Source: Tubiluchus corallicola (Eukaryota; Priapulida; Priapulimorpha; Priapulimorphida; Tubiluchidae). Taken from it: 64,000 nt of DNA. Position numbers and translations under genes: made by a program. Shown here in pieces: positions 32,498 to 62,926 of this stretch. The notes under the pieces are model-generated. The model searched no databases and was not told where the DNA came from. It saw only the letters and a list, made by a program, of their open reading frames with translations. The DNA lies in contig JAQGDQ010000407.1 in assembly GCA_030141605.1 (NCBI GenBank), positions 59,374 through 123,373 on the forward strand, given 5' to 3'. Position 1 is the first letter of the stretch. Each line of letters opens with the position of its first letter.

Positions 32498-35400
32498 ATG
32501 TCAGGTGCCAAGCCTGAGCAGGCAGGTGAGCCGTCTCTATGACTTTTTGCATTAAAGTAATGTTTGATATTGCATAGCTAGTTCATGCACATATGCCCGA
32601 GCATAGATGTCTAGTTCAGTCTTACCTTAAAATCAAAGATATATGCAGTATGGTTTTCTCAAAGTAGTTGTTCATTTGCGGTTAACTACTGAGCAAATAC
32701 TGCCAAAGTCAATCGCTTATTGTCATTTACACAGTAACAAAGCAAACTAACAAAGCTTGAAATTTTAACTTGTGTAACTTGTATTGCGTTGAAAATTCCA
32801 AGTTATGTTATTACTTTTTATGACAGTAAGTATAGGTTTCAACACTTTGCAAACTCAAAAAGCAGTACCATTGTGATGCGGTCACCCAAGCACCAAGTAA
32901 ATTGTGATGATGGCTTTCTAATTATTGCTGAGCAGCTTGTATGATAAAAGTGACGCTTTATAGCATTGATAAAATAATGTCGGTCTCTAAATTTTAAGGC
33001 TTTAATCACCAATAGAAATATTGTATGCAGCTTTTTCTTTTGCAATAACCTAGTAGATGCATAACTCACTCTACTTAGATATTAAGGTAATTGGTTAATC
33101 AGTAGCAATTATTAAAAAGTTAAATAGTACTAACAAGGAAAGCATTAATGTTAATTTGTCATTTTGGTTAATTTTTTCTCCAGTGTTGCATAAACTTAAT
33201 GTCACAACAGCTTTACCATGTTAATCTCTGAAGTTCATGTATTTTTTACTTTGATAAATTAGCCAATGCACTATTCAGATTAGATTGCTTAGTTCAGAAA
33301 TTGTGATTTTTTTAGGATCTAACACAACACCTGAAGTTAGTCAAATCAAGTCAACAGATGAGACAGACTCAACTACTAAGTCTTCTGATCTCAAGCCTGT
33401 CAGCAAGGTACCTCATAAAGTTGAACAAACACCTAAAGCAGAATCTAGTATTTCATCAAAAGAACCTAATCCTAAATGTTCCAAAGCTGCAATTGTTCCT
33501 CCATTAGCTACACAAAAACATGCGAAGACAACTGATCCTAGTTTAGTTAACATACCTTATTCAAAGGAGTTGGATGCAGCAGGAAAGAAAGCTAAACCAG
33601 TAGAAGAAAACGTTTCCTCAAAAGAAGAATCAAGTGTTTCAGCTGCACCTCCAAAAGCACCAGTTGTTGCACCAACAATTACCCCTAAACATGTTGGAAC
33701 TACCGATCCCAACTTAGTTAACATACCTTATTCAAAGGAGTTGGATGCAGCAGGAAAGAAAGCTAAACCAGTGGAAGAAAACATTGTTTTATCAAAAGAA
33801 GAATCGAGTGTTTCAGCTGCACCACCAAAGGCACCAGTTGTTGCACCAACAGTTACCCCTAAACATGTTGGAACTACCGATCCCAACTTAGTTAACATAC
33901 CTTATTCAAAGGAGTTGGATGCAGCAGGAAAGAAAGCTAAACCAGTAGAAGAAAACATTGTTTTATCAAAAGAAGAATCGAGTGTTTCGGCTGCACCACC
34001 AAAGGTACCAGTTGTTGCACCAACAGTTACCCCTAAACATGTTGGAACTACCGATCCCAACTTAGTTAACATACCTTATTCAAAGGAGTTGGATGCAGCA
34101 GGAAAGAAAGTTCAACCTGTGGAAGAAAACATTGTTTCATCAAAAGAAGAATCGAATGTTTCAGCTGCACCACCAAAGGCACCAGTTGTTGCACCAACAA
34201 TTACCCCTAAACATGTTGGAACTACCGATCCCAACTTAGTTAACATACCTTATTCAAAGGAGTTGGATGCAGCAGGAAAGAAAGCTCAACCTGTGGAAGA
34301 AAACATTGTTTCATCAAAAGAAGAATCGAATGTTTCAGCTGCACCACCAAAGGCACCAGTTGCTGCACCAACAATTACCCCTAAACATGTTGGAACTACC
34401 GATCCTAACTTAGTTAACATACCTTATTCAAAGGAGTTGGATGCAGCAGGAAAGAAAGCTAAACCAGTAGAAGAAAACATCGTTTCATCAAAAGAAGAAT
34501 CGAGTGTTTCAGCTGCATTACCAAAGGCACCAGTTGTTGCACCAACAATTACCCCTAAACATGTTGGAACTACCGATCCCAACTTAGTTAACATACCTTA
34601 TTCAAAGGAGTTGGATGCAGCAGGAAAGAAAGCTAAACCAGTAGAAGAAAACATTGTTTTATCAAAAGAAGAATCGAGTGTTTCGGCTGCACCACCAAAG
34701 GCACCAGTTGTTGCACCAACAGTTACCCCTAAACATGTTGGAACTACCGATCCCAACTTAGTTAACATACCTTATTCAAAGGAGTTGGATGCAGCAGGAA
34801 AGAAAGTTCAACCTGTGGAAGAAAACATTGTTTCATCAAAAGAAGAATCGAATGTTTCAGCTGCACCACCAAAGGCACCAGTTGCTGCACCAACAATTAC
34901 CCCTAAACATGTTGGAACTACCGATCCCAACTTAGTTAACATACCTTATTCAAAGGAGTTGGATGCAGCAGGAAAGAAAGCTCAACCTGTGGAAGAAAAC
35001 ATTGTTTCATCAAAAGAAGAATCGAGTGTTTCAGCTGCACCACCAAAGGCACCAATTGCTGCACCAACAATTGCCCCTAAACATGTTGGAACTACCGATC
35101 CCAACTTAGTTAACATACCGTATTCAAAGGAGTTGGATGCAGCAGGAAAGAAAGCTAAACCAGTAGATGAAAACATTGTTTTATCAAAAGAAGAATCGAG
35201 TGTTTCAGCTGCACCACCAAAGGCACCAGTTGTTGCACCAACAATTACCCATAAACATGTTGGAACTACCGATCCCAACTTAGTTAACATACCTTATTCA
35301 AAGGAGTTGGATGCAGCAGGAAAGAAAGCTCAACCTGTGGAAGAAAACATTGTTTCATCAAAAGAAGAATCGAGTGTTTCAGCTGCACCACCAAAGGCAC

Positions 35401-37616
35401 CAGTTGTTGCACCAACAGTTACCCCTAAACATGTTGGAACTACCGATCCCAACTTAGTTAACATACCTTATTCAAAGGAGTTGGATGCAGCAGGAAAGAA
35501 AGCTCAACCTGTGGAAGAAAACATTGTTTCATCAAAAGAAGAAGCGAGTGTTTCAGCTGCACCACCAAAGGCACCAGTTGCTGCACCAACAATTACCCCT
35601 AAACATGTTGGAACTACCGATCCCAACTTAGTTAACATACCTTATTCAAAGGAGTTGGATGCAGCGGGAAAGAAAGCTCAACCTGTGGAAGAAAACATTG
35701 TTTCATCAAAAGAAGAATCGAGTGTTTCAGCTGCACCACCAAAGGCACCAGTTGTTGCACCAACAGTTACCCCAAAACATGTTGGAACTACTGATCCTAA
35801 CTTAGTTAACATACCTTATTCAAAGGAGTTGGACGCAGCAGGAAAGAAAGCTCAACCTGTGGAAGAAAACATTGTTTCATCAAAAGAAGAATCGAATGTT
35901 TCAGCTGCACCACCAAAGGCACCAGTTGTTGCACCAACAATTACCCCTAAACATGTTGGAACTACTGATCCTAACTTAGTTAACATACCTTATTCAAAGG
36001 AGTTGGATGCAGCAGGAAAGAAAGCTAAACCAGTAGAAGAAAACATTGTTTTATCAAAAGAAGAATCGAGTGTTTCAGCTGCACCACCAAAAGCACCAGT
36101 TGTTGCACCAACAATTACCCCTAAACATGTTGGAACTACTGATCCTAACTTAGTTAACATACCTTATTCAAAGGAGTTGGACGCAGCAGGAAAGAAAGCT
36201 AAACCAGTAAAAGAAAACATTGTTTTATCAAAAGAAGAATCGAGTGTTTCAGCCGCACCACCAAAAGCACCAGTTGTTGCACCAACAATTACCCCAAAAC
36301 ATGTTGGAACTACTGATCCTAACTTAGTTAACATACCTTATTCAAAGGAGTTGGATGCAGCAGGAAAGAAAGCTAAACCAGTAGATGAAAACATTGTTTT
36401 ATCAAAAGAAGAATCGAGTGTTTCAGCTGCACCTCCAAAAGCACCAGTTGTTGCACCAACAATTACCCCTAAACATGTTGGAACTACTGATCCTAACTTA
36501 GTTAACATACCTTATTCAAAGGAGTTGGACGCAGCAGGAAAGAAAGCTAAACCAGTAAAAGAAAACATTGTTTTATCAAAAGAAGAATCGAGTGTTTCAG
36601 CCGCACCACCAAAAGCACCAGTTGTTGCACCAACAATTACCCCAAAACATGTTGGAACTACTGATCCTAACTTAGTTAACATACCTTATTCAAAGGAGTT
36701 GGATGCAGCAGGAAAGAAAGCTAAACCAGTAGATGAAAACATTGTTTTATCAAAAGAAGAATCGAGTGTTTCAGCTGCACCTCCAAAAGCACCAGTTGTT
36801 GCACCAACAATTACCCCTAAACATGTTGGAACTACTGATCCTAACTTAGTTAACATACCTTATTCAAAGGAGTTGGACGCAGCAGGAAAGAAAGCTAAAC
36901 CAGTAAAAGAAAACATTGTTTTATCGAAAGAAGAATCGAGTGTTTCAGCTGCACCTCCAAAAGCACCAGTTGTTGCACCAACAATTACCCCTAAACATGT
37001 TGCAACTACCGATCCCAACTTAGTTAACATACCTTATTCAAAGGAGTTGGACGCAGCAGGAAAGAAAGCTAAACCAGTAGAAGAACACATTGTTTTATCG
37101 AAAGAAGAATCGAGTGTTTCAGCTGCACCACCAAAGGTGCCAGTTGTTGCACCAATAATTATGCAGAAATCTGCTAGAACTACTGATCCTAACTTAGTAA
37201 ATGTGCCTTATACCAAGGAATTGGATGAAGCTGCTAAACTTAATGAACGGTTAAGTAAAAAGTGTGATTCGCAGAAAACTGTCTCCTCTGAGACTTCAGC
37301 AAAAGCAGCAACATCAAAAAAAGTATCGAAGGAGCCAGCCAAGAAGCCAATTGTTGAACCAGTGTGTGTACGGAGGCATGTAGAACCACTATCTGAGGAA
37401 AGTTCTTTGCCTGACAGTAGTGTCACACATGAAGAAGATACTGAAAGAGTAGAATCAAAAGGTATGCAAATTCCTTCGGCAGAGAGCTGGTACAGCACAT
37501 TTTGTTCTATGCTGCGTACCCTGCTTCTTCCTCTTTTTATCATAATACACGTGGTGGTATTTGTTTACCTCTGTACATATTTTATTGCACATTGGCATGA
37601 ACGCACTCCTTTCTAA
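32498..37616 (+). CDS. Gene C: tandem-repeat protein with C-terminal membrane anchor (unknown family)
   Basis: Proposed coding exons: 32498-32525 (MSGAKPEQA plus one base, GTGAGC donor) and 33316-37616 (acceptor TTTTTTTAG). The one-base leftover joins in phase to give 1,442 residues. After about 80 residues of Ser/Thr/Lys-rich sequence come about 21 copies of a 58-residue unit, GTTDPNLVNIPYSKELDAAG then KKAKPVEENIVLSKEESSVS then AAPPKAPVVAPTITPKHV. A last degenerate half-unit (TTDPNLVNVPYTKELDEAAK) and a non-repeat region follow, then one hydrophobic segment (LLLPLFIIIHVVVFVYLCTY) and a short basic/aromatic tail AHWHERTPF. There is no signal peptide, so it is likely a tail-anchored protein with a long, disordered cytosolic region; that is inference. 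The tail lacks the PPPT end of KASH proteins. No family is recognised. Confidence 0.8.
33524..37215 (+). repeat. 174-bp coding minisatellite array in gene C
   Basis: About 21 units of exactly 174 bp with very few substitutions, plus one degenerate end unit. The first unit is 6 bp shorter in the EEN(IV)SSKEE region. Units near the 3' end alternate two sequence types, giving a 348-bp higher-order period. Confidence 0.95.
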
Positions 37617-39124
37617 CACACTAACAGTTTATATTGATATTAAAATATTACCAGTAATTTAAATATTAATACGTAATATGTACGTAGTATTAAAATAGTA
37701 ATGAGTTTTGTGTTTCACATAATTATGATGGTATGTAGAATTAGCACTGTAACAATATCTGCATGATGACTTATTAGTTGGCCACTTAATTTCCTTTTAT
37801 GTCATTAGCATGTTCCATCAGTAGATGTTTCTTTTTTCTAATTTACTAAATTGCAAAGTAGATTCTAGTGGTGGGTCGTTGATTTCATTTCTAATTAATC
37901 AGAAAGGAAATTGATTTGACAGTTGATTATAATCATAAAATTCGTAATTTTGAATTTTTTAACAAACAACACATTTCACCACAGTAACGGCTACATTTAT
38001 CGTACGATTTTTGTCAAAAATAAGTGCAAATGTCACTGGTAACGGAATTTGTGTCGGCAGCTCAAAAATAAACGATGATCAGAAATAAAATTCCAATTTG
38101 ATTATAATCAATTAATTCGATTAATTAGCACCACCACTAGTAGGTACATCAATTCAAAAGCTTATGCCATATTTTTAAAAGTTGCAACTCATTCTTAATG
38201 TTTACATTTACATATTATTCTATGTTATAAATGTTGGACGGAAATCTATCAAATATGCATATTTTTCTGTGACATTTCGGTTCAAAGTAACAAAGTCTTA
38301 CTTTTCGCCCACCCTAAGGAAACGTTAGCAGGGGTTGTACATGTAGCAAAGACTAATATGCATCCATCCAAATATTTTCTGCCCCAAGTCTTCCTTGTGT
38401 GAGCACCACATTTGACTTTGACTTTTAAGATTGCAAGAATCATGTGCCACATATGAAATATATTATTGCTCCAATACAACTGAGGCCAAACCAAGAAAAT
38501 TTGGATACTCTTGACCTTGATTTGACCTTATTCATTAACTATATCATATTTTATCTCAGTAGCCAGTAAGACCCAAATCACTCAAACTTGGCACATAGAT
38601 AACACATGAGTACGCACCTGACATTGATTTTCACTTCGAAGCTTCATGGGACTTTACCACTTTGGACTCCCAAAAGTAGATAGGGACTTGACAATTCACT
38701 GTACTTTTTAGATAATTGTAAAAAGTTGAAGCTGTAGCTTAGTCACAAATAATTTCTTGTAAATAATAGGAAATTTTTAAGCTTTTCCAAATCATCGTTG
38801 GTTTCGCCTTCTCTGACAACAAAAATGGAATTTAAATCAAAATAAGTCGTAGTCCTGTAAAATTCATAAAGAAATCAGCAATGTGAAAATTTTATGAAAG
38901 CCCAAAATCTGAAGTTAGACAACAAAATTAATGCCTTAGCAATTAAAAGTGAATCAATTGATACACATGAAACAAGTTTTTATGCATGTATTGTATAGCT
39001 TTTGCTTATAACATAAACTAGGTCTATACTTTTTATAACTTGTTATAATCTAAATGTTAGTTTGTTTGTGCACTCTCTTTAACTGGACATATCTCATTTC
39101 ATTTACAAAAGGAGCAAAATGGTT
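37617..39124. other. Downstream flank of gene C
   Basis: No coding region is seen apart from the MITE at 37866-38139. AATAAA motifs occur near 38065 and 38087, but they lie inside the MITE, so the true poly(A) site is unresolved. Confidence 0.4.
37866..38139. mobile_element. hAT-like MITE
   Basis: 274 bp with inverted ends TAGTGGTGGGTCG (left) and TAGTGGTGGTGCTA (right, inverted). The 8-bp flanks GTAGATTC and GTAGGTAC match at six of eight positions. An 8-bp target duplication and a TAGTGGTGG terminus fit hAT non-autonomous elements. The interior is AT-rich with GATTATAATC near both ends. Confidence 0.7.
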
Positions 39125-39850
39125 CGCTAGTGATTTTCAGTTCGTATTCTTCTGTGCTTAAAGCACAAGAAAGCCCTTCATAAACATAAAGCTAGAAAAA
39201 TTCGTTTTGAAATTTTATATCACTTACTGCCTTTTTACATACAGGACTTCAATCGGCCGTCACGCTGTATAAAACATGTAAATTTAAACTCCCGCGATGA
39301 CCGTTAGACTCAGCCATTTTCACAACAGGTCATTTGAAACAAGTTTAGATAACATTTTGTAAAGTTTGAAAAAATAATCAGAGCATTCGCAGCGCACAAG
39401 TCACTAACTAAATAAAATTTAAAATTACTGCATCTTGTCAATAAGATTAAAAACACGTTTTTTGTTACTGAGTGGTGCACCCTGGAGGGTGAGTCAGCGA
39501 CATTTTACCAATTGGTGAAAACATTTTAAATAATTAATAATTTTCTTTTCTAGTTACATAAGTCTTTCTAGTAGGTAAGCGAAGATCTAAGTAATATAGA
39601 TTTGCACGGAAAGTCTTTTGAGATATAATTTAACATTGCTTTCTCTTCCCTTCATTTACGTTTGGTACATGACGTCATGTAATGGCGACTTCGGAAAAGT
39701 ATTGCGGGAGATTTAAAATGAAAACAAACTAAAATTCCTTTCAGTGCGAGTAAGCAAGATAAATGCATAAAATTGCTATAAAGTAATATAATTTTTAAGG
39801 CGATTTTTCTGAAACGTACTTCAGGTGCCCCTTTTCTTGTCCTTTAATAC
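39125..39850 (-). mobile_element. Dispersed 0.7-kb element, copy 2 (inverted relative to copy 1)
   Basis: Reverse complement matches 25826-26530 throughout. This copy shows clearer inverted ends: TTAAAGCACAAGAAA at the left and, inverted, TTAAAGGACAAGAAA at the right. It is noncoding and contains ACATGACGTCATGT, a near-palindrome. Confidence 0.7.
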
Positions 39851-41732
39851 CAGTTCCGAATTTGTTCTTTAAATTCCATTTTTCTTGTAAATTAAGACGT
39901 TACCACCTATGCTTTGCTATTGCCTATAATTATTGTTGAAGGCTATTTATTATTATTAATTAGTTAGTTTACACAAGTTAGTTGACTCTGCTGCATGTTT
40001 TAATCGCATTTAGACTCTAAATGTAGCTTATTATTTTGGGTGGCATTTTCCAGGTTGAATGTTTTTATGCATGGCATGCATGGAGTGAGAGTAGAGAAGA
40101 CTTCTTAGGATTAGTTTAAATTCCGCTTTGTGTTACGTTATGTTCATGCAATGTAAGAATTTTGTATAACATCGTGTATATACAAATTATATGTAAATCT
40201 AGTACAACTATGATGAACCCCGTGCACCTTTTGTATTTAAAATCTGTTACCTGTATGTAAATTGTTACATAAAAAATTGCAATTATAGTTTTATTTTTAT
40301 AGCATTTTAAGTAGATAGTTGTTTGTTTACGATATTTTATAATATATTTTAACTAATTATAGACATTATTGTGGCCCTTTTACTAATGATATTTTTACTC
40401 ATGTATGATCAACTCTTTATATAAAATGCTAAGGTAGTACACGTCATTTACAGCCTTGTTTGTGAATACGTCTAACTGTGTAATGTTTGCTAATACTTGT
40501 ACATCTAATTGCAAACTGCTAAGGCTGCTAAGGCTTTAGTAATATGTACAATGACACAGATAACAAGGATTCGGCCAACATAATGTACTTTATATGGTAT
40601 AACGTTCAGCAGTTATAAAAATTATGCGTACGCAGGCGTATGACAGTAAATTGTAATTATAGTTGCTAAATTAAATCTCGTTTATGTAGTGACGATGCAT
40701 TTTTGCAGAATATCATGAAAAGTGCAGGGTATGTATTTTACTTCTAGTTTTATTATCATAAATATCGATCACAGTCCATTAAATCACAAAATTTTATAAA
40801 TATTTTCTTCATAACAATAATATGACAACAATAATGTAACGACAAAATTAAATATTATTTGAATAAAAAATTTAATAAAAAGACATATTTGCAGAATGGT
40901 TTTTGTAAGTTTCTTTTTCTTTGTAAATATCACAATTGTTTTCGTTAAGCATTAAATCCTTTTCAGAACATACTACAAACATCAATTTCTGTTTACATCA
41001 CTATTTGCAGTTATTATCACACTTAATAGTAAAAGCAGGTTCACACGCATCTGGACTGTGCAGTGATGGAATGTGTGAAACAGATACAGCATGTTTCTGT
41101 ATTACACAAAAGTCATCGAAAAATCGTCAGCAGTGCCACTTGAAACATTTTGTGCAATTATTCTTGAAGACAAAGTACAGAGTCGCGTGATCTGATGCAA
41201 CACATTCTGCACACCTCCAAAAATAGGTAAAACTTATCACTGTTATGGTGCAAGTGTAGAATTTACGACTATAATTCAATGAAATATTCAGAAAAAAATT
41301 GATCATTATTTATCAATACCTTGCAAATGTTGATATTGTTCTCTACAGAAATTGCAGTATATGGCAGAAAGATAGTAATTTGCACTAGTAGTTTGGTTAG
41401 GCTTCCACAGATCGTTGTTTGGGGGTGCTGACACATTTCCAACTGTAGTCGTTGGTAAAGTCCATCTATGCCGCGCTCATGATTTAATCCAACGAGAATT
41501 CATACCCGTAGATTTCTGCTGATAAAGTTGTGGTTGTGCGACCACAGTTGATTGTGTGGCAGCACCCTAAAAGCTGGCACGTTCCGGTAGGAAGTTCATG
41601 TAGTTTACTGACATCGCTAATCGATAATCCATAAAAATTCTTCATGTGCCAGTTTAGTTCCACTAAAAATTTCACAATAAAGACAACATGTTTATCACAA
41701 ATTTAATAACAAACAAACTGTTAATACTAATA
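39851..41732. other. Intergenic, no gene recognised
   Basis: A slightly GC-richer patch at 41400-41640 gives a 63-codon minus frame (MKFLVELNWHMKNFYG...) that stops early and has no recognisable domain. Confidence 0.4.
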
Positions 41733-42160
41733 TACAGGGTGTCCCATAAGTCACTATGCACTTTCCTTTTTTACATTTTTTAACAAACAACGCAAAATGT
41801 TTTAAAATTGGTACAGATGAAGTAGAGCCTTGGGTAATTGTTTTTCAAATTAGACACAACCCGTGAGTGATGAAGAAGAGCTCCAACGTGGTGAATAACT
41901 AGCGTACATTGTGAATATTGTCGTCCATATACCGCTCTGAATTTTCACTGAAAGTCAGTTGGTGATCAAAGAACCTCATAGCAGGCTGGTTTTACACCTC
42001 ATTTCTACCATTGCTACCATCTACAATGCAACGGGTTCTAATCAAGAAACTAAATAAAAAGAATTGCCCATTGTTTTGGTTCATCTGTGCTCATTTTCAG
42101 ACATTTTGCTTTGTTTATAGAAAAATGTAGAGTGTAGATTGACCTTTAGGACGCCCTGTA
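41733..42160. mobile_element. TA-flanked MITE with CAGGGTGTCC ends
   Basis: 428 bp including the TA on both sides. The left end is TACAGGGTGTCCCATAAGTCA; the right end, inverted, is TACAGGGCGTCCTAAAGGTCA. A TA duplication fits Tc1/mariner-type elements, and an ACAGGGTGTCC terminus is widespread in invertebrate repeats. No transposase is present. Confidence 0.7.
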
Positions 42161-43631
42161 TAATATTGCACATAATATAGGCTATTATCTACATCGGGCT
42201 TAACAGAATAGATATAGTCTGTGAATATGAATCCTAAAGAGTTGTGGAAGCCATGTCTGACAGACGAGCAAAGTTTGAATTTTTGTGCATATATCTTTTT
42301 GAAGGTCTAGCTGGAACTAAACTACGAATAGTAGCCCCAACACCCATGGAAACTGGCTTGTTTGGCAAAAAATCATTACAAAGGCTTGATTTTTAAAAAG
42401 GGTTAATCTAATGACCTGTAACGTTTTCGCCTAAAAACTCTTTGGCAAGATCAGCAGAATTGGACAGACAAGTGTTTGTGTCACATTAAATGGCTTAATT
42501 AATTTTCTTCCTGGACAAAAACATTCCAAAATAAAATAAACAACCAGCAGAGCGCATCAAAAACTCAATAAAAGGACAATGTTCAACGTTTCGTCTTCAT
42601 ACCAAAAAAGAAAAATTGGAAGCTTTACTTGGCAACCTCTATGCGCCATAATACTCCTGCATATTATCAATTAACAAGCAGGAAATACTCTAGCGGGTGT
42701 CCAAGCGGAGATGTAGTAGCATTTGATGATCTCGGGTTTTACTGGGTCGGGCGTCTCACGTTTGCTATAATACTCGTGTACTTATGCCTCTAATGACTAA
42801 CAACCCAGGGCGTTTATGATAATAAACATTATGCTCTTGCTATTGCTGTTTGATCAGAACGTAACCTATATGGCGCCAGTGAAGCCCTCATTTAATGTTT
42901 TAAAGGCGTTTTGCCTTAAAATGAGCTTTCATAACTAAGAGATAATTAAAATATCCAAAAACTATTATTCTCAAAATGACGAGTAGCATGTTTTTTATCA
43001 ATTTGTGTATAGATTAATACTAAAACAATCTGGATCACTTGTCTTGAATAAGATTTTGGTCTTAACTTAAGGTACACAATTTCATTATACAGTAATAATT
43101 ATTACGTTATACGTTCAGCGTACTCTGCCAGCTATTTTACATAAATTCATGACTCTGAAAGGCTGGCGCGTAGAGTTGGTAAACAATTTAATTGTGCAAG
43201 CTGCTCGATTGCGCCAGACATGTGAAAACATAAGACAAATTAAAGCTGAGCTGATGCTCTTTTTCTCCAAAATAACACTCCATCGAAGTTGCAATGTGTG
43301 TGTATATATGTATTGCACTGACACTTAGATCTTTTTGAAAATTTATGAAGCCACTGTTTGTATTGATATCGCCAGATCTGGCTTCCCATGTCTTTTACAC
43401 ATTGCCTGCCGTCGATCAGCTTCTTTGTTGCTTAAACTTGGGTACCAGTTTCTCTGAGTTTTATCGTTACTACAAACTACTGCCCGAAGGATTTGAATAC
43501 AACGTGTATGTGAGTAAACTGCTATAAGCATTATATGACTTACATTGCTATTGCTATTACAATAGCCATACAAAACTCAACCAAATCAAACAACGGAAAT
43601 CAGATTAACAGAGAGAAATAAGGTCAGATGA
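42161..43631. other. Flank beyond the 3' end of the prominin gene
   Basis: No gene recognised. No AATAAA on the minus strand is obvious close to the prominin stop, so its poly(A) site is unresolved. Confidence 0.4.
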
Positions 43632-62709
<19,078 letters not shown>

Positions 62710-62830
62710 CTGGAATATATAATTAGAATAATTGCCAATAGCTAGTACAGACTATATTGTTGGGTCATACGTTAGAGTTTGAGTAGAAAAACCATGACCA
62801 GAACGTCAAATTACAGGAAAGAGAAAGTTA

Positions 62831-62926
62831 TGTAGTAGAACGCTATGTAGTAGAACGTTATGTAGTATAACGCTATGTAGTAGAACGTTATGTAGTAGAA
62901 CGTTATGTAGTAGAACGTCAAAATCC
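62831..62926. repeat. 15-bp minisatellite, about six to seven copies
   Basis: Unit TATGTAGTAGAACGT with C/T variation at the last base and one TATAAC variant. Confidence 0.9.

Noticed and set aside
34982-35290. 102-codon antisense frame in gene C
   Set aside because: Antisense of the 174-bp repeat; no independent support.
37500-37616. KASH-type nuclear envelope anchor at the end of gene C
   Set aside because: The segment after the membrane anchor is only about 10 residues and ends RTPF, not the Pro-rich terminus expected for KASH peptides.
42690-42770. A tRNA-like patch (GTCCAAGCGGAGATG...)
   Set aside because: No cloverleaf with a proper anticodon arm and T-loop could be drawn.
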